From assembly GCA_036389255.1 (NCBI GenBank), contig DASVQI010000041.1, forward strand, positions 62,001 to 126,000: a DNA stretch of 64,000 nt, given 5' to 3'. The position numbers and the translations under genes are program-made. The notes beneath the pieces are model-generated. The model was not told the DNA's origin. It saw only the letters and a list, made by a program, of their open reading frames with translations, and did no database searches. The first letter of the stretch is position 1. Each line of letters opens with the position of its first letter. This document shows positions 47,481-55,703 of this stretch, in pieces. This DNA is from JACVRN01 sp036389255. Its GTDB lineage: Bacteria > Acidobacteriota > Blastocatellia > Pyrinomonadales > Pyrinomonadaceae.

Positions 47481-47566
47481 AACAGTTTTCAGCAGGCAGT
47501 TCTCAGTTTTCAGTAAAAAGCAACCGGCTCTTTTCTGAAAACTGAGAACTGCCTGCTGAAAACTGC
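47481..47566 (-). repeat. Hairpin after the TPR gene
   Basis: AACAGTTTTCAGCAGGCAGT on one side and ACTGCCTGCTGAAAACTG on the other, with inner TTCTCAGTTTTCAG/CTGAAAACTGAGAA. On the minus strand it begins five bases after the TPR stop. Confidence 0.75.
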
Positions 47567-47570
47567 TTTA

Positions 47571-48806
47571 TCACTGCTTTACGCGTTCAACGGATTGTCT
47601 GAAGTATTCGTCGTCGGGAGCCAGCCGCGCCCCCTTTTCGTAGGCTTCGAGCGCTTTGGCGTATTGCTTGGAGATTTCGTAGGCGTAGCCAAGCTCTCTG
47701 TAAACGTTCGCGTCGTCCGGGGAAAGTTGTGCTGCGCGCTCAAGGGCCGTGATGGCCTTCGGATAATTTTTGGCGCGCGAATAGGTGAATCCCAGCAGGT
47801 AGAAGGTTGTGCCTCTGGCCTCTTTGTCGGCGGCTGCGCGCTCAAGGACTGTAGCGGCGCGCGTCATCTGTCCAGCGCCTATCAAAGCCTGTCCCAGCAG
47901 CGTGTTCGTCGCGGCATCCGAGCGAGCGCGCACCAGACTTTCGCCCGCTCTCACAGCGTTCAGGTAATCCGCGTCGGCGCGGGCCTTCACACTGGCCGAG
48001 CCTGCGCGGCGAAGGTAAGCTATGGTCAAAAGCTGCCATGCCGAGGCTATCTGCGCGTCGTTGAGCGTGGCGCGGTTGAGCGCGGCAATCGTCGCGTCCA
48101 TGTCGTTGCGCTCGAAAGCTATCTGGCCAAGGTAATAGAGCGAGCGCGCGTCCTTCGCATTAGCCTTGACCGCAGCGTTGAAAGAGCGCTCCGCATCCGC
48201 CTTTTTGTTCGTCTGGTATTCAGATAACCCGCGATAGTAGAGCATCGCCGCGTCTGCCTGCGCGCCCTTGCGCGTCGTCGCGGCAACGAGCAAAGGCAGC
48301 GCCTCTTCAAACTTTTCCGTAAAGACAAGCGCCTGCGCCAGCGCGTCCGCGGTGTTCGTATCCTCCTTGCCTTCCCTTCGCTGCAAATCGAGCGCACGCC
48401 TCAAATCGTCTGCGGCCTCGGCGTACTGCTTCAGGTTCATCTCGGAGAAGCCCGCAATCTTCCATGCTTCGGCGTTGTTCGGGTTGGCGGCTGCGACCTG
48501 TTTGGCCTCGCGCGCTGCCGCCGCGTACTGCTTCTGCTGAAACAGCGAGAAAGCGCGAGAAGTGTCGCCGCTCGCGCCCCCTGCGCCCGGCGTGTTGATG
48601 TTGGAGGAAGAGCGATTCGCGCTGCCGATTCTTGGCCCCGCGTCGTCCGAAGAAGAGAGAGCGCCACCGTCGCTCGTCTGCGTCGAAGATGACTGGGGCG
48701 GGTTTACACGTCGCGGGCGCACGGAGCCCGATTGTGCAGAGGCTGCGGCGGCGAAGGAGAATGTAAGCAGGCTGAGTGCGAACGCACGTTGAATTTTACC
48801 CGTCAT
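47571..48806 (-). CDS. Exported TPR-repeat protein
   Basis: 411 residues: signal peptide (FALSLLTFSFAAAASAQ), a Ser/Gly/Asn-rich disordered stretch to about 85, then about nine TPR units (AFSLFQQKQYAAAAREAKQ, AWKIAGFSEMNLKQYAEAA, and the last YRELGYAYEISKQYAKALEA). TPR proteins act as periplasmic protein-interaction scaffolds, for example in envelope assembly. No enzymatic domain. Confidence 0.9.
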   Translation of the reverse strand: MTGKIQRAFALSLLTFSFAAAASAQSGSVRPRRVNPPQSSSTQTSDGGALSSSDDAGPRIGSANRSSSNINTPGAGGASGDTSRAFSLFQQKQYAAAAREAKQVAAANPNNAEAWKIAGFSEMNLKQYAEAADDLRRALDLQRREGKEDTNTADALAQALVFTEKFEEALPLLVAATTRKGAQADAAMLYYRGLSEYQTNKKADAERSFNAAVKANAKDARSLYYLGQIAFERNDMDATIAALNRATLNDAQIASAWQLLTIAYLRRAGSASVKARADADYLNAVRAGESLVRARSDAATNTLLGQALIGAGQMTRAATVLERAAADKEARGTTFYLLGFTYSRAKNYPKAITALERAAQLSPDDANVYRELGYAYEISKQYAKALEAYEKGARLAPDDEYFRQSVERVKQ

Positions 48807-49063
48807 ATATCACCTATTCTTTCACGTTCGTAGGCCCTCGCGCCAGCCCGACGGGGAGAAGACCGGCCGGAGCCCTGAAAAGCTAGGCGTGCGATGCCGC
48901 CAGCGCCGATTTTGGTTTGCTTCAAAATGCGGGAAGTAAAGTGCTGGCCCTGCTGATTTGCTTACTCCTGCGCGCTGAAACCTTGAACCTGAGCCTTTCG
49001 TATCTAAGGGCCTCAAGACTTTCTAGCGCCCCGTCCATCTCAAAAAGCGATTGGAGAATAGAT

Positions 49064-50140
49064 ATGAGTATACGAATTATTGTAAGAACGGCTGTCGCCC
49101 TGACGCTCCTAACCACGCTGGCCGCAATCGTTCAAGCATTTCCCGCTCAGGCTCAGAACTCTACGGCACAGGCCGCGACCGCTTCCACTCTTCTGATTCT
49201 CAATAAGTCGGAGAACACGCTGGCGATTGTAGACCCTGTGAGCTTAAAAGTCTTAGGAAAGGTTCCTACGGGAGAGGGGCCGCACGAAGTAGTGGCTTCT
49301 GCGGACGGTCGCATCGCTTACGTAGCCAACTACGGAACGCAGCAGAAGGTTGGCAATTCTATCTCTATCATAGACCTAGTGGCGCGGCGCGAGATAAAGC
49401 GCGTAGAGCTGGGGCCGCTCCTTCGCCCGCACGGAATAGTTCTCTCCAACGGCAAACTCTATTTCACAGCCGAAGTCAATCGCGTCATAGCCCGCTACAA
49501 CCCGGCGCAGGATAAAGTTGACTGGATTATGGGCACGGGCCAGTCCATCACGCACATGCTCGTAATCACGCCGGACGGAAAGCGAGCCTACACCACCAAC
49601 ATAGTCTCCGGCACGGTCACTTCTATTGACTTCACAGTGCCGGTTCCTCAACAGGTCACGCAGATTCAGGTGGGCAAGGGGCCGGAAGCCATAGACATTT
49701 CGCCGGACGGCACAGAGCTATGGGTAGGCCAGAACGGCGAGGGAAGCATCGCCGTCATAGACACAGCCACCAACAAGGTCAAAGAGACAATCAAGGTCGG
49801 AGAGGTTCCCATACGCGTTAAATTCACCCCGGACGGAAAGCGCGTGCTCGTCTCAGACCCGAAGGCGGGCGAGCTTGTGATGCTGGACGCTGCCACGCGT
49901 AAGGAGCTCAAACGACTGAAGGTCGCGGGCGTGCCCGTAGGCATTCTCATCACCCCCGACGGCTCTCGCGCCTTCGTAGCGGCGATGGAAGCCAACAAGG
50001 TCATGGTCATTGACATGGCAAAGCTTGAGATTGTGGGAGCCATAGAACCGGGTCAGGGGCCGGACGGTCTGGCGTGGGCCGCAGGCGCTGGCAGAGACGC
50101 GGGCGCTCAGGTTAGGCCCGCCAACGGAGCGCAGCAATAA
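49064..50140 (+). CDS. Exported YVTN-type beta-propeller protein
   Basis: 358 residues from ATG 49064 (GGAGAATAG upstream). Signal peptide (AVALTLLTTLAAIVQAFPAQAQ), then about seven YncE/YVTN repeats: LAIVDPVSLKVLGKVPTGEGPHEV, AYVANYG, VKFTPDGKRVLVSDPKAGEL, VMVIDMAKLEIVGAIEPGQGPDG. Secreted propellers of this kind bind partners or surface polymers; ligand unknown. The frame upstream to 48917 is not used. Confidence 0.88.
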   Translation: MSIRIIVRTAVALTLLTTLAAIVQAFPAQAQNSTAQAATASTLLILNKSENTLAIVDPVSLKVLGKVPTGEGPHEVVASADGRIAYVANYGTQQKVGNSISIIDLVARREIKRVELGPLLRPHGIVLSNGKLYFTAEVNRVIARYNPAQDKVDWIMGTGQSITHMLVITPDGKRAYTTNIVSGTVTSIDFTVPVPQQVTQIQVGKGPEAIDISPDGTELWVGQNGEGSIAVIDTATNKVKETIKVGEVPIRVKFTPDGKRVLVSDPKAGELVMLDAATRKELKRLKVAGVPVGILITPDGSRAFVAAMEANKVMVIDMAKLEIVGAIEPGQGPDGLAWAAGAGRDAGAQVRPANGAQQ

Positions 50141-50159
50141 AAGCGTATGACACCGATTC

Positions 50160-50265
50160 TCAGCGCCCCCTCAGCGTCTCTTTGCGTCTGCGGCGGTGAA
50201 TGACTATGTAAGACGTTCACCGCAGAGACGCAGAGAGACGCCGAGACAAGCGCAGAGAGTTCTCA
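50160..50265. repeat. CGCAGAGACG inverted repeat, copy A
   Basis: Left arm TCAGCGCCCCCTCAGCGTCT ending GGTGAATGA, loop CTATGTAAGACG, right arm TTCACCGCAGAGACGCAGAG ending AGCGCAGAGAG. A related copy with arms in swapped order is at 51338-51447; together they bracket the methyltransferase gene. Confidence 0.75.
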
Positions 50266-50277
50266 AATTCTATGTAA

Positions 50278-51099
50278 CTAGAAAAGAGTTCGTGTAGCTG
50301 TCGCCTCTTCGCTGATGTAGCCATCATTATCAGGCAGGTCTTTGGGGATACGTTCGATGCGCGGGTCAACGGAATCTAGTAGAGTGGACTTTTCTTCGAC
50401 GCGTCTTTCACCCATCCGTATGTAATCGGGATTCAAGTCTATTCCAATCCACTTTCGATTTAATAGATTCGCCACTCTGCAAGTTGTCCCGCTCCCTGCG
50501 AAAGGGTCTAGCACCAAATCGCCTTCGTTAGACGAGGCTTTAATCATTCTCTCCATCAAGGCTTCAGGTTTTTGCGTGGGATGTTTTTCTCTCTCCGCGC
50601 TGCAATAATGCACGTGCGAGAACTGCCACACGTCGCCCGGATTCGCGCCCGTCATGTTGTTACGCTTTCGGAAATACTTTTGCGGGACTCTTACTTCGTC
50701 CAGATTGAATGTATAGCTGTTGGTTTTAGTGAAATACAGGATGTCTTCGTGACGCGACGAGAAGCCGCGCTTGCGGCCCATGCCCTGCGTGTAATGCCAC
50801 GTAATCCAGCCGTTAAAATTTAGTCTGAGCTCCTCTTCCAGCATTCCGAAAAGAGTGGAAATGAATCGGACGCCCATGAAAATATAGATTGAGCCCGTCG
50901 GCTTCATCAGCCGCGCGGCCTCCATCAGCCAGTCCTTAGTAAATGTCTCGTACTCATGCCATGCTTTAACGTCCCGGTTGTTGCCGTAATCTTTTCCCAG
51001 ATTATAAGGAGGGTCTGCTACAACCAAATCCACGCTGCCGCCCGGCAGCTTCCGCATGACCTCTATAGCATCACCACACTTAAAGTAATTAGTCTTCAT
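50278..51099 (-). CDS. Orphan DNA methyltransferase (beta class)
   Basis: 273 residues. VVADPPYNLG (motif IV, Asp29) comes before LDPFAGSGTTCR (motif I) near residue 205, the beta-class order typical of adenine-N6 or cytosine-N4 methyltransferases. EDILYFTK, HPTQKPEALMERMI and KWIGIDLNPDYI are further motifs. No restriction enzyme is adjacent. ATG 51099 has GGAAG five bases upstream; the frame continues to ATG 51159. GC is lower than in the neighbours, suggesting transfer. Target sequence not predictable. Confidence 0.9.
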   Translation of the reverse strand: MKTNYFKCGDAIEVMRKLPGGSVDLVVADPPYNLGKDYGNNRDVKAWHEYETFTKDWLMEAARLMKPTGSIYIFMGVRFISTLFGMLEEELRLNFNGWITWHYTQGMGRKRGFSSRHEDILYFTKTNSYTFNLDEVRVPQKYFRKRNNMTGANPGDVWQFSHVHYCSAEREKHPTQKPEALMERMIKASSNEGDLVLDPFAGSGTTCRVANLLNRKWIGIDLNPDYIRMGERRVEEKSTLLDSVDPRIERIPKDLPDNDGYISEEATATRTLF

Positions 51100-51743
51100 C
51101 TGTACTTCCACGACGGGGTATATTACATCAGAACCTGCGGTTCTTCTCTTTAGCTGCATCTCATCGTCATCTTCTCAGGTAATATTGAAGTCTGTATACT
51201 CGCGTCCGGGCGCGAGGCCGCATCTGGCGCATAGTCTACTCATTCAATACGATAATTAATTGATAATTGCGTTCTAATAATAGTCAGGCACTTTCCGTAG
51301 CTAGGGCTGAAGTAGTGGCTCAGTTAGAAATCTAAAGAAGTAATTCACCGCCGCAGACGCAGAGAGACGCGGAGGTAAGCGCAGAGAGATGAATGCTTTT
51401 CTCTGCGCCCCCTCTGCGACACTCTGCGTCTCTGCGGTGAATGATTTTGAAATTGACCCACTACTAGGGCTGATTACATCTTGACCTAAACGCTAGGCTA
51501 ATCATATAGTTACCTTGCTGTATAAAAGCCATTAGGTTAAACCTCGTCTTGCATTAGTTGAGCATATCGCTGGTTACGCCTTCTGTTAACAACCTATTCA
51601 TAAGGATTGTGTATACTGAGGGTGCCTGACCGCTTTCTCTCATCAAAGTAACCCAAACACTTCTCACATTCCTCTTATGAAAACTGCTCTGTGTGGAGCG
51701 GGAAGATTTACCACTTGAACGGATATACTTTTTTAGGGGAACA
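51100..51743. other. Non-coding stretch beside the methyltransferase
   Basis: No gene seen apart from the possible methyltransferase extension to 51159. It holds repeat copy B (51338-51447) and GCGTTCTAATAATAGTC (51269), which recurs with one or two changes at 53914. The part after 51450 is A/T-rich and should contain the promoter of the gene at 51744; TATACT at 51725-51730 is a candidate -10 without a good -35. Confidence 0.4.
51338..51447. repeat. CGCAGAGACG inverted repeat, copy B
   Basis: TTCACCGCCGCAGACGCAGA to AGCGCAGAGAG on the left, TCTCTGCGCCCCCTCTGCGA to GCGGTGAATGA on the right. Compared with copy A the two arms are exchanged, so the repeated unit is the arm, not the whole hairpin. 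Confidence 0.75.
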
Positions 51744-52205
51744 ATGAGAATCAAAATCATTCTGCTGGCAGCACTCGTTTTGGCATTCAATTCATTTGTG
51801 TTTGCTTCAGATACTTTCAATGACAACCGTATAGCTTATCTCGTCACTGAAGCAGGTCAACCGGCGCAATCAGACTTTGCTGGCAGCTATAGTGGCGAAT
51901 GGACTGCCAAATTTACGGATGAATCAAACGAGGAGCACGAAGGAACGTGGAGAATTTCGATTGCTTCGGATGGTCAGATCAGAGGCACGGAGACTGACAA
52001 AACCTCTTCGGAAAAGGGAGAAATAAGTGGTTTTATTGATGACGAAGGCTATGTAAAAGTATTCGTCAAATATGCCTCCGGAAGAGTTTCAATCAAAGGC
52101 ACGCTTGAGCTTCGAGGTACTCGTTTAACCGGAACCCTGGAACAAACGTGTAATAGCAGCGCCGACATCTGTGCCAACGTAGACATCATCCTCAAACGCA
52201 ATTAA
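51744..52205 (+). CDS. Small exported protein, likely cassette gene
   Basis: 153 residues. Signal peptide (IILLAALVLAFNSFVFAS), then an all-beta domain (GSYSGEWTAKFTDES, GTWRISIASDGQIRGT, VSIKGTLELRGTRLTGTLEQ) like small lipocalin-type or secreted sandwich domains; a C-terminal CNSSADIC pair may form a disulphide. AGGGGA before ATG 51744 sets the start. GC is low. An attC-like left half (52254) follows 48 bases after the stop. No function assigned. Confidence 0.75.
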   Translation: MRIKIILLAALVLAFNSFVFASDTFNDNRIAYLVTEAGQPAQSDFAGSYSGEWTAKFTDESNEEHEGTWRISIASDGQIRGTETDKTSSEKGEISGFIDDEGYVKVFVKYASGRVSIKGTLELRGTRLTGTLEQTCNSSADICANVDIILKRN

Positions 52206-52253
52206 GAATGGTTCTGATGAGTGTTAGAGAGAATTGAATAGTTGGGACAGCGC

Positions 52254-52275
52254 GCTTAACAACTCATTCAACAGA
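52254..52275 (+). other. attC-like left half-site
   Basis: GCTTAAC fits the R'' core RYYYAAC and is followed by AACTCATTCAAC, as in the site at 55052. The matching right half (GTTRRRY) is absent; a terminator hairpin comes instead. Confidence 0.45.
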
Positions 52276-52277
52276 TA

Positions 52278-52330
52278 TGAAAGAGAAGAGGCCGGATGCT
52301 ATATCAGCAGTCGCGGCCTCTTCTCTTTAA
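52278..52330. terminator. Terminator hairpin
   Basis: AAAGAGAAGAGGCCG pairs with CGGCCTCTTCTCTTT. It lies between convergent genes and shares arm sequence with the hairpin at 55657-55703. Confidence 0.8.
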
Positions 52331-52398
52331 TTACAGCTTAGCTCTCTTTCCTTATCTTCAGGAGTAAGCAATTAAAGCTCATCCCATTTAACCATGGG

Positions 52399-53085
52399 TT
52401 ATTTGACCGCCTCCTGCTTTGGAGCCGGTAAAGCTCTCTTTCTGGCCGGGCGCTCTACATGGCTGGCGCTCTCCCACGCGGCCATTTTCGCGGGGTTGCT
52501 CCGATATTTGTTGCGTACCATCGGGTCGAGCTCGCGCTTTAACTGCATCCCGCGCTCAAGCGCATCTCTGAGCGCGGCTGTCGCGGAGACTCGCTTTCCG
52601 GTATTGAGATTTTTAGTTCCGGCAGCCTCTTCAAATTTCGCTATTGCTTCTGTGAGGTCTTCTATAAAGGTTGCTGATAGCTCGAAGGCTAAGAATTCGT
52701 CCTTCATTGGCCTTGCGGCCCCCACAAAAGCGCGCGCGGCATTTATTAGAGCCTCGTCGCCGTTGCTCTTCGGCATGCGGAAAGTATTAGAGATGCCCGG
52801 ATAACTCGGTTCCATAGCCGCAGCCGTATCGCTTATGGCGCGCATCATGCGGCGCACCGTTTCGCGCGCCGCGCGCTTCTCTTCCGTACTGGTGAGCGCC
52901 GCGCCGCTCCCCGCGCTCTGCTGCGCTCCAAGTATGTCTATCTCAGCTACCAGCGCGTTGAGGGCCGCGAACTTCTGCCCGCCCAAAGTCGAAGGCGGGA
53001 AGTCCAAGCTATTCTCCACCCCGAAGTCACGCATACGCACAATAGCCTGATTCTGCCGAATCTCAATGTCTCTCATGGCAAGCAT
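52399..53085 (-). CDS. Helical protein of unknown function
   Basis: 228 residues, almost all helix, no signal peptide. Conserved-looking blocks are QNQAIVRMRDFGVENSL, KFAALNALVAEIDIL, RAARETVRRMMRAISDTA and DPMVRNKYRSNPAKMAAWESAS, with a basic C-terminus (RPARKRALP). I recall this as a recurring, uncharacterised family of Acidobacteria and Verrucomicrobia with several copies per genome. Its upstream region is the phased 21-bp array. Confidence 0.75.
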   Translation of the reverse strand: MLAMRDIEIRQNQAIVRMRDFGVENSLDFPPSTLGGQKFAALNALVAEIDILGAQQSAGSGAALTSTEEKRAARETVRRMMRAISDTAAAMEPSYPGISNTFRMPKSNGDEALINAARAFVGAARPMKDEFLAFELSATFIEDLTEAIAKFEEAAGTKNLNTGKRVSATAALRDALERGMQLKRELDPMVRNKYRSNPAKMAAWESASHVERPARKRALPAPKQEAVK

Positions 53086-53966
53086 CCTTTCTGAGGTTTA
53101 TGGAAGAAGAGGTTCTTCCGGTGAGTTAAATCAAAGAACGCACAAAGCATCCCTACGCAACCTGAAAACAGAAGACCTGAACCTGAAAACAGTTCACAGG
53201 CATCCTTACCCAATTCCCTGAACACTGGCGCAACGCTCCGAAACGCCAGCGCAAGCGCCCGCTAACCCGGCGCAGCTAAGCGAAACAACGGCGCAGCCTC
53301 GCGGAAACGCGCGCAGCCTCTTGTAAACACGCCGCAACTGCCTGTAAGCAGCGCGCAAGTCCCCGGAACGCCAGCGCAGCCTCCTGTAACACCGTCGCAA
53401 CTCCCTGTAACTGCGGCGCAGGTTCTTGTACACACGCGCAATGAAGTGTTAATCCCTCGCAAGCTCCCGGTAACACGCCGCAAGCCTTCTCAACACCCGC
53501 GCAACTCATCTTTCACACCAAACATGCCGTCTCAACACCCCCACACGCTCTTTTTACTCGCGCGCGAGCTTTCTCAAACACCCTCTGAGCCATCTACACA
53601 CCCGCACAAAGTCTCTACACACGCCCGCATCTTCGCTCGACACAATCAGGCGCACTTTCACCTATGAACTGACTATAATTAATCTCCGAAAAAGGATTCA
53701 CAGCATGAGGACGCTGCATCTTGAAACTCCTACAGGAACTGCATCAAGGCCAACCAGAGGCGCGAACAAGTCGGCGGTAAACTAAACGCGAGGCCGTGCG
53801 ACCCTACATGAGAATGGCGAGACTTTATGCCCGCCTACTACTTTCTGTCAAGGTTTTTATTCAGTTTTTCTAACCAAGGTGCTTGCGAATTGGTCTAATA
53901 TAGGCTGATAGTAGCGTTCTAATGATAGTTATGTCTCTAGATTGAATTGTTTTGAAGGGAGTAGTA
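53086..53966. other. Non-coding stretch with the 21-bp array
   Basis: 881 bases without a credible gene. About 53139-53640 is the degenerate repeat array. Frames open across it (for example on the minus strand) only reflect the 21-base period, which is a multiple of three. The remaining 300 bases before the kinase gene are A/T-rich and include GCGTTCTAATGATAGTT at 53914. Confidence 0.6.
53139..53640. repeat. Degenerate 21-bp phased repeat array
   Basis: A CGCA box returns at 53229, 53250, 53271, 53292, 53312, 53333, 53354, 53375, 53396, 53417, 53437, 53458, 53479 and 53500, then in weaker form (CACA, CGCG) to 53626. Each unit also tends to carry TGTAACAC about 12 bases on. Steps are 20 or 21 bases, two turns of DNA. 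There is no fixed repeat and unique spacer, so it is not CRISPR. Confidence 0.85.
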
Positions 53967-55019
53967 ATGGCACATCAACTTAGTCGAGAATTTTGTCGCC
54001 CTATGGCTGGTCAGCGATTCGTCGTAAATGGGGACGAGTACGATTTGGGCGGACATATTGGGGATGGCGCTGTGGGTTTAGTGCGAAAAGCCACACGACT
54101 TAAAGATGATGCACAAAGGGCTGTTAAATTTTTAGCTCCCGATCCTAAATACATTGAGGAGTCAGTTTTTGATGACGTTGCTTGCAGGTTTCGCAGGGAG
54201 GGTGAGCGAGGATCAAATCTTAAGCATCCACATCTGATCACTACGTATGCATATTGCGAGAATACTGACGGGAATGCTTTCGATTCAGAAGAACCGAAAA
54301 ATCCTTTCCTGTTAATGGAATACGTCCACGGAAGACCGCTCGAAAATTACATACGAAGGCTTCCATCCAAACAGCAGAAGGTGTTCACTATAACGCGAGA
54401 GCGACTAAATATTGCTATACAGATCGCAAACGCATTAGATGAGTTGCACAGAAAGAGACTGATTCACCGTGATGTCAAACCTGCCAATATTTTTATCTCT
54501 AAAGTAGTTGGAGATGGTGGGTATCCATTAGCTAAATTGGGTGATTTCGGTATTGTAAAGTGGGGAGATTTTCACGCTTCACTTTCTACTGGCATGCTCA
54601 CAGCGACAAATCAAAAGGGGCTTGGGACATTGAAATATATGTCTCCTGAACAAGCAATCGCACCTAAAGATGTTACCGTGCGTTCGGATATTTACTCATT
54701 TGGTATCACTTTGTTTGAGCTTTTTACCGAACAAATACTCGCGAGTCCTCACCACGTTTTTGAGGTTATGAACGCGAGGCTTAGTAGGGGAAATACGACA
54801 AGCAGATTTCTTCAAATGGGATACCAAATCCGTGATGAAGATGAGCACATAGCAGGTTTACTGCTTGAGATGCATCTTAGAGGTGCTAGCGGTCGCCCTT
54901 CTATTGATCGGGTCCGGGGACATTTGGAATCTGAATACGAAAGACGATATGACAGTAACTGGGAAGCTGACCTTTTATCTAGTGGGGAGAGCCGATTTGA
55001 GGATAGTTGGGAGGACTAG
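53967..55019 (+). CDS. Soluble serine/threonine protein kinase
   Basis: 350 residues, one kinase domain and no membrane span or sensor. Glycine loop GDGAVGLV (32-39), Lys54, HRDVKPAN at 166-173, DFG at 192-194, GTLKYMSPEQ and SDIYSFGITLFEL are present, so it should be active. The acidic C-terminus is short. ATG 53967 follows GAAGGGA; TTG 53952 is not needed. GC is well below that of the surrounding genome, and an attC-like site begins 33 bases after the stop, so it is probably a captured cassette gene. Confidence 0.9.
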   Translation: MAHQLSREFCRPMAGQRFVVNGDEYDLGGHIGDGAVGLVRKATRLKDDAQRAVKFLAPDPKYIEESVFDDVACRFRREGERGSNLKHPHLITTYAYCENTDGNAFDSEEPKNPFLLMEYVHGRPLENYIRRLPSKQQKVFTITRERLNIAIQIANALDELHRKRLIHRDVKPANIFISKVVGDGGYPLAKLGDFGIVKWGDFHASLSTGMLTATNQKGLGTLKYMSPEQAIAPKDVTVRSDIYSFGITLFELFTEQILASPHHVFEVMNARLSRGNTTSRFLQMGYQIRDEDEHIAGLLLEMHLRGASGRPSIDRVRGHLESEYERRYDSNWEADLLSSGESRFEDSWED

Positions 55020-55051
55020 GCTAGAGTTCCAAGGTGTATCGTAGAGATGGG

Positions 55052-55151
55052 GCATAACAACTCATTCAACTGGGACGCGAGTTAGTGGGTCTTTCATCGT
55101 CAACTTATTCGTACCGATTTTGAATGTGCCCGGTTAATTCGGGCGTTAGAC
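55052..55151 (+). mobile_element. attC-like recombination site
   Basis: 100 bases between kinase and hicB. Left: GCATAAC, then AACTCATTCAACTGGGAC. Right: GCCCGGTTAATTCGGGC then GTTAGAC, a fitting R' core (GTTRRRY). CATTCAACTGGG can pair with CCCGGTTAATTC and the outer cores with each other, as in attC hairpins. The left core departs from RYYYAAC at one base. No integrase is in the window. Confidence 0.65.
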
Positions 55152-55192
55152 GCCTGTTGAATGTAATGGTATCGTAAGTGTGAGAACTGAAA

Positions 55193-55402
55193 ATGACAAC
55201 CTATAATTACATTGTAGAAAAATGTCCTGACACTGACCTTTACATTGGCTATGTGCCTGGATTCCCCGGTGCTCATAGCCAAGCCGAGACGCTTGATGAA
55301 TTGCAGCATAATATGCAAGAGGTGATTGAAATGCTGCTTGAAGAAGGCGAACCAAATCTGGAAGCTGAATTTATTGGCATGCAGACGGTGAAGGTTGCCT
55401 AA
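55193..55402 (+). CDS. hicB: HicB-family antitoxin
   Basis: 69 residues with the partial RNase H-like fold of HicB: YIVEKCPDTDLYIGYVPGFPGAHSQAETLDEL, then a C-terminal helix. It neutralises HicA. No separate DNA-binding helix-turn-helix is present. Stop is two bases before hicA. Starts 42 bases after the attC-like core site, a usual cassette distance. Confidence 0.9.
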   Translation: MTTYNYIVEKCPDTDLYIGYVPGFPGAHSQAETLDELQHNMQEVIEMLLEEGEPNLEAEFIGMQTVKVA

Positions 55403-55404
55403 AG

Positions 55405-55629
55405 ATGGGCAAGCATCCCGTGCTGAAACCCAGAGAGGTAGTTGCTATCTTGGAGAAGCTTGGCTTTACTGAGGCACGACAGCGTGGCTCACATAAACAA
55501 TTCCGTCATGCTGACGGGCGCAGCACGACGGTGCCGTTTCATGGAAGTCGAGACATCTCACCAATCCTTCTACGGCAAATTGCAAAAGATATTGGACTGA
55601 CCATCGAGGTTATGCTGCAATACAGGTAA
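55405..55629 (+). CDS. hicA: HicA-family mRNA interferase toxin
   Basis: 74 residues: LKPREVVAILEKLGF, the catalytic QRGSHKQF with histidine, TTVPFHGSRDISPILLRQIAKDIGL. HicA cleaves mRNA. The order hicB-hicA is the reverse of the classical operon but frequent in cassettes and cyanobacterial loci. Followed within four bases by the GTCTAAC half-site. Confidence 0.92.
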   Translation: MGKHPVLKPREVVAILEKLGFTEARQRGSHKQFRHADGRSTTVPFHGSRDISPILLRQIAKDIGLTIEVMLQYR

Positions 55630-55633
55630 CAGG

Positions 55634-55654
55634 GTCTAACAACTCATTTAACCC
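55634..55654 (+). other. attC-like left half-site
   Basis: GTCTAAC (perfect RYYYAAC) with AACTCATTTAACCC directly after; no right half follows. Next is a terminator hairpin nearly identical in its arms to that at 52278. Confidence 0.5.
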
Positions 55655-55656
55655 TT

Positions 55657-55703
55657 AAAGAGAAGAGACCGGATGCAGCACACATCCGGTCTCTTCTCTT
55701 TAG
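55657..55703. terminator. Terminator hairpin
   Basis: AAAGAGAAGAGACCGGATG pairs with CATCCGGTCTCTTCTCTTT. On the minus strand it lies just after the oligopeptidase gene; it can also serve hicBA. Confidence 0.85.

Noticed and set aside
51160..51340. Third attC-like site (AGTCTACTCATTCAATACG around 51233)
   Set aside because: It lacks the AAC core, has no partner half and follows no gene on that strand.
53206..53509. Open frames with seven-residue repeats on the minus strand
   Set aside because: The 21-base repeat period gives repeating peptides in every frame; several frames stay open equally, none has a ribosome binding site.
53139..53640. CRISPR array
   Set aside because: Units are contiguous and degenerate with no constant repeat plus unique spacer, and no cas gene is present.
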